Shown here one piece after another: positions 10,083 through 12,906 of a stretch of DNA of 12,906 nt (the first letter of the stretch is position 1; each line of letters begins with the position of its first letter). The notes under the pieces were generated by a model. The model worked only from the letters and a program-made list of their open reading frames with translations. It ran no database searches and was not told the origin of the DNA. The stretch is taken from the NCBI RefSeq assembly GCF_000003605.2, contig NW_003144614.1, positions 1 to 12,906 on the forward strand. The letters are read 5' to 3'. This DNA is from Saccoglossus kowalevskii (taxonomy: Eukaryota > Hemichordata > Enteropneusta > Harrimaniidae). The translations under genes and the position numbers were made by a program.

Positions 10083-10690
10083 TGTGGCTTGTGGAGTTGA
10101 TATGACCCTTAAATTAACAGTGTGGCTTGTGGAGTTGATATGACCCTTAAATTAACAGTATGGCTTGTGGAGTTGATATGACCCTTAAATTAACAGTGTG
10201 GCTTGTGGAGTTGATATGACCCTTAAATTAACAGTGTGGCTTGTGCAGTTGATATGACCCTTAAATTAACAGTATGGCTTGTGGAGTTGATATGACCCTT
10301 AAATTAACAGTATGGCTTGTGGAGTTGATATGACCCTTAAATTAACAGTGTAGCTTGTGGAGTTGATATGACCCTTAAATTAACAGTGTGGCTTGTGGAG
10401 TCGATATGACCCTTAAATTAACAGTGTGGCTTGTGGAGTTGATATGACCCTTAAATTAACAGTGTGGCTTGTGGAGTTGATATGACCCTTAAATTAACAG
10501 TGTGGCTTGTGGAGTTGATATGACCCTTAAATTAACAGTGTAGCTTGTGGAGTTGATATGACCCTTAAATTAACAGTGTGGCTTGTGGAGTTGATATGAC
10601 CCTTAAATTAACAGTGTGGCTTGTGGAGTCGATATGACCCTTAAATTAACAGTGTAGCTTGTGGAGTCGATATGACCCTTAAATTAACAG
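10083..10690 (+). repeat. 16-unit block (units 253-268) shared with the right end of the array
   Basis: Order 2,2,1,2,2,1,1,3,5,2,2,2,3,2,5,6 matches units 312-326 plus the partial unit 327 (12318-12899), 59 units away. Unit 257 here has a private G-to-C at base 10246 that its partner lacks, so that change is later than the duplication. The second half of this block overlaps the 10349-10956 block. Confidence 0.88.
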
Positions 10691-10956
10691 TATGGCTTGT
10701 GGAGTTGATATGACCCTTAAATTAACAGTGTGGCTTGTGGAGTTGATATGACCCTTAAATTAACAGTGTGGCTTGTGGAGTTGATATGACCCTTAAATTA
10801 ACAGTATGGCTTGTGGAGTTGATATGACCCTTAAATTAACAGTGTGGCTTGTGGAGTTGATATGACCCTTAAATTAACAGTGTGGCTTGTGGAGTTGATA
10901 TGACCCTTAAATTAACAGTATGGCTTGTGGAGTTGATATGACCCTTAAATTAACAG
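10349..10956 (+). repeat. 16-unit block (units 260-275), copy 2 of 6170-6777
   Basis: This is the 608-bp counterpart of units 150-165 with the same order and no private change. Identity ends at both borders: unit 259 is type 1 where unit 149 is type 3, and unit 276 is type 2 with a T-to-A change where unit 166 is type 3. Confidence 0.92.
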
Positions 10957-11944
10957 TGTGGCTTGTGGAGTTGATATGACCCTAAAATTAACAGTGTGGC
11001 TTGTGGAGTTGATATGACCCTTAAATTAACAGTATGGCTTGTGGAGTTGATATGACCCTTAAATTAACAGTGTGGCTTGTGGAGTTGATATGACCCTTAA
11101 ATTAACAGTGTGGCTTGTGGAGTTGATATGACCCTTAAATTAACAGTATGGCTTGTGGAGTTGATATGACCCTTAAATTAACAGTGTGGCTTGTGGAGTT
11201 GATATGACCCTTAAATTACCAGTGTGGCTTGTGGAGTTGATATGACCCTTAAATTAACAGTGTGGCTTGTGGAGTCGATATGACCCTTAAATTAACAGTA
11301 TGGCTTGTGGAGTTGATATGACCCTTAAATTAACAGTATGGCTTGTGGAGTTGATATGACCCTTAAATTAACAGTGTGGCTTGTGGAGTTGATATGACCC
11401 TTAAATTAACAGTATGGCTTGTGGAGTTGATATGACCCTTAAATTAACAGTATGGCTTGTGAAGTTGATATGACCCTTAAATTAACAGTGTGGCTTGTGG
11501 AGTTGATATGACCCTTAAATTAACAGTATGGCTTGTGGAGTTGATATGACCCTTAAATTAACAGTATGGCTTGTGGAGTTGATATGACCCTTAAATTAAC
11601 AGTGTGGCTTGTGGAGTTGATATGACCCTTAAATTAACAGTATGGCTTGTGGAGTTGATATGACCCTTAAATTAACAGTGTGGCTTGTGGAGTTGATATG
11701 ACCCTTAAATTAACAGTATGGCTTGTGGAGTTGATATGACCCTTAAATTAACAGTGTGGCTTGTGGAGTTGATATGACCCTTAAATTAACAGTGTGGCTT
11801 GTGGAGTTGATATGACCCTTAAATTAACAGTATGGCTTGTGGAGTTGATATGACCCTTAAATTAACAGTATGGCTTGTGGAGTTGATATGACCCTTAAAT
11901 TAACAGTGTGGCTTGTGGAGTTGATATGACCCTTAAATTAACAG

Positions 11945-12165
11945 TATGGCTTGTGGAGTTGATATGACCCTTAATTAACAGTGTGGCTTGTGGAGTTGAT
12001 ATGACCCTAAAATTACAGTATGGCTAGTGGAGTTGATATGACCCTTAATTACAGTGTGGCTTGTGAGTTGATATGACCTTAAATTAACAGTGTGGCTTGT
12101 GGAGTTGATATGACCTTAAATTAACAGTATGGCTTGTGGAGTCGATATGACCTTTAAATTAACAG
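11945..12165 (+). repeat. Cluster of damaged satellite units 302-307
   Basis: Six adjacent units carry 10 of the 22 off-consensus changes of the whole array. Unit 302 has AAA to AA. Unit 303 has T-to-A at position 28 and AA to A. Unit 304 has CTTG to CTAG, AAA to AA and AA to A. Unit 305 has GG to G and CCC to CC. Unit 306 has CCC to CC. Unit 307 has C-to-T in the CCC run. Lengths are 37, 37, 36, 36, 37 and 38 bp. Seven of the changes shorten homopolymers. The haplotype order from unit 303 still matches units 172-182, so the damage is overlaid on a duplicated block. Confidence 0.92.
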
Positions 12166-12393
12166 TGTAGCTTGTGGAGTTGATATGACCCTTAAATTAA
12201 CAGTATGGCTTGTGGAGTCGATATGACCCTTAAATTAACAGTGTGGCTTGTGGAGTTGATATGACCCTTAAATTAACAGTATGGCTTGTGGAGTCGATAT
12301 GACCCTTAAATTAACAGTGTGGCTTGTGGAGTTGATATGACCCTTAAATTAACAGTGTGGCTTGTGGAGTTGATATGACCCTTAAATTAACAG
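11982..12393 (+). repeat. 11-unit block (units 303-313), copy of 7006-7423
   Basis: It has the same order of haplotypes (2,1,2,2,4,3,4,2,4,2,2) as units 172-182. It is shorter by six bases because of the deletions in units 303-306. The last two units also start the 12318-12899 block. Confidence 0.85.
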
Positions 12394-12899
12394 TATGGCT
12401 TGTGGAGTTGATATGACCCTTAAATTAACAGTGTGGCTTGTGGAGTTGATATGACCCTTAAATTAACAGTGTGGCTTGTGGAGTTGATATGACCCTTAAA
12501 TTAACAGTATGGCTTGTGGAGTTGATATGACCCTTAAATTAACAGTATGGCTTGTGGAGTTGATATGACCCTTAAATTAACAGTGTAGCTTGTGGAGTTG
12601 ATATGACCCTTAAATTAACAGTGTGGCTTGTGGAGTCGATATGACCCTTAAATTAACAGTGTGGCTTGTGGAGTTGATATGACCCTTAAATTAACAGTGT
12701 GGCTTGTGGAGTTGATATGACCCTTAAATTAACAGTGTGGCTTGTGGAGTTGATATGACCCTTAAATTAACAGTGTAGCTTGTGGAGTTGATATGACCCT
12801 TAAATTAACAGTGTGGCTTGTGGAGTTGATATGACCCTTAAATTAACAGTGTGGCTTGTGGAGTCGATATGACCCTTAAATTAACAGTGTAGCTTGTGG
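12318..12899 (+). repeat. Right-end block (units 312-327), copy of 10083-10690
   Basis: Fifteen full units and the first 12 bases of a sixteenth follow the order of units 253-268. The eight units from 12584 (3,5,2,2,2,3,2,5) also match 6170-6473, making this motif present three times. The block is cut by the array edge or window end. Confidence 0.88.
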
Positions 12900-12906
12900 T
12901 GATGAA
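12888..12906 (+). repeat. Partial or broken last unit at the right edge
   Basis: Bases 12888-12899 match a TGTAG-type unit, then TGATGAA follows instead of AGTTGATATGA. The tail can be explained by loss of AGT and then of AT, or by the array ending at 12899 in unrelated DNA. Only seven bases follow, so the two cannot be told apart. Confidence 0.8.

Larger units (their letters stand above)
511..12887 (+). repeat. 38-bp satellite array, 326 units in direct tandem
   Basis: The consensus unit is TGTGGCTTGTGGAGTTGAT followed by ATGACCCTTAAATTAACAG, repeated head to tail with no spacers. Nearly all variation is at unit positions 2 (G/A), 4 (G/A) and 16 (T/C). By my reading the haplotype counts are: TATGG-T 122, TGTGG-T 122, TGTAG-T 32, TATGG-C 11, TGTGG-C 33, TGTAG-C 6, and TATAG none. 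Outside these sites I find only 22 changes in the array, 10 of them in six adjacent units. Position 16 C makes the only CpG of the unit. The array cannot encode protein: 38 is not a multiple of three, so the unit's TGA and TAA triplets enter every frame within 114 bp, and the opposite strand is also closed. The written strand of the TGTGG-T unit carries 10 G against 5 C. Size and purity fit a eukaryotic satellite or giant minisatellite; I do not recognise the family. Confidence 0.99.

Noticed and set aside
10984-12010. Telomere-like CCCTAA in units 276 and 303
   Set aside because: Each is a single hexamer made by one T-to-A change in CCCTTAAATT; there is no tandem run of telomere repeats.
511-12887. 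CRISPR array (38-bp repeats in direct tandem)
   Set aside because: There are no spacers: units abut one another and the whole 38 bp is conserved. No cas-like gene is present.
511-12887. Coding tandem-repeat protein
   Set aside because: A 38-bp unit shifts frame at each repeat, and the TGA and TAA within it close all plus-strand frames within 114 bp. The minus strand has TAA triplets in every unit and is likewise closed.
511-12887. Plasmid iterons or a replication origin
   Set aside because: 326 copies over 12.4 kb far exceeds any iteron set, there is no replication gene, and I see no DnaA-box cluster or yeast-type origin consensus in the unit.
511-12887. CENP-B box or known centromeric satellite monomer
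   Set aside because: The unit does not contain the CENP-B box core spacing of TTCG and CGGG, and it does not resemble the 171-bp alpha satellite. A centromeric role cannot be claimed from sequence.
511-12887. Nuclear-receptor half-sites (GGGTCA on the minus strand) and RUNX-like TGTGG motifs as real regulatory sites
   Set aside because: Short motifs repeated hundreds of times simply follow from unit sequence; spacing of 38 bp does not match a known receptor element and there is no adjacent gene.

Overview
The window looks like eukaryotic nuclear DNA from an intergenic or heterochromatin-like locus. About 96% of it is one very long head-to-tail array of a 38-bp unit, with no gene-like content inside. 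There is no rRNA, tRNA, transposase, CRISPR array or bacterial-style operon, and I cannot assign a lineage from the sequence. The DNA is AT-rich: the 38-bp unit is about 39% GC and the left flank is similar or lower.

Layout: positions 1-163 are single-copy AT-rich flank with a C-rich patch. Positions 164-343 hold six perfect copies of a 30-bp minisatellite. Positions 344-510 are an AT-rich spacer whose last ~27 bases may be a decayed 38-bp unit. Positions 511-12887 contain 326 units of the 38-bp satellite. Positions 12888-12906 start a further unit that stops matching after 12 bases, so the array either ends or is damaged there.

The satellite is extremely homogeneous except at three biallelic transition sites: unit positions 2 (G/A), 4 (G/A) and 16 (T/C). 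I read every unit by eye and coded it as one of six haplotypes. The code order is not random. Blocks of 11-16 units (0.4-0.6 kb) recur at distant places with identical haplotype order, in one case sharing a rare private variant. One stretch of 11 units is completely uniform. The combination A2+A4 never occurs in 326 units. The array therefore seems to have grown by multi-unit segmental copying from already diverse units, and it keeps a readable record of that growth. A cluster of single-base homopolymer deletions near 12 kb is either a decayed patch or assembly error.

No protein gene is convincing. The only ATG-initiated frame of note (147-404, minus strand) and a 126-codon stop-free frame without ATG (62-442, plus strand) both run through the 30-bp repeat, whose length is a multiple of three. 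No genes can be shown to work together here; the content is repeat biology.
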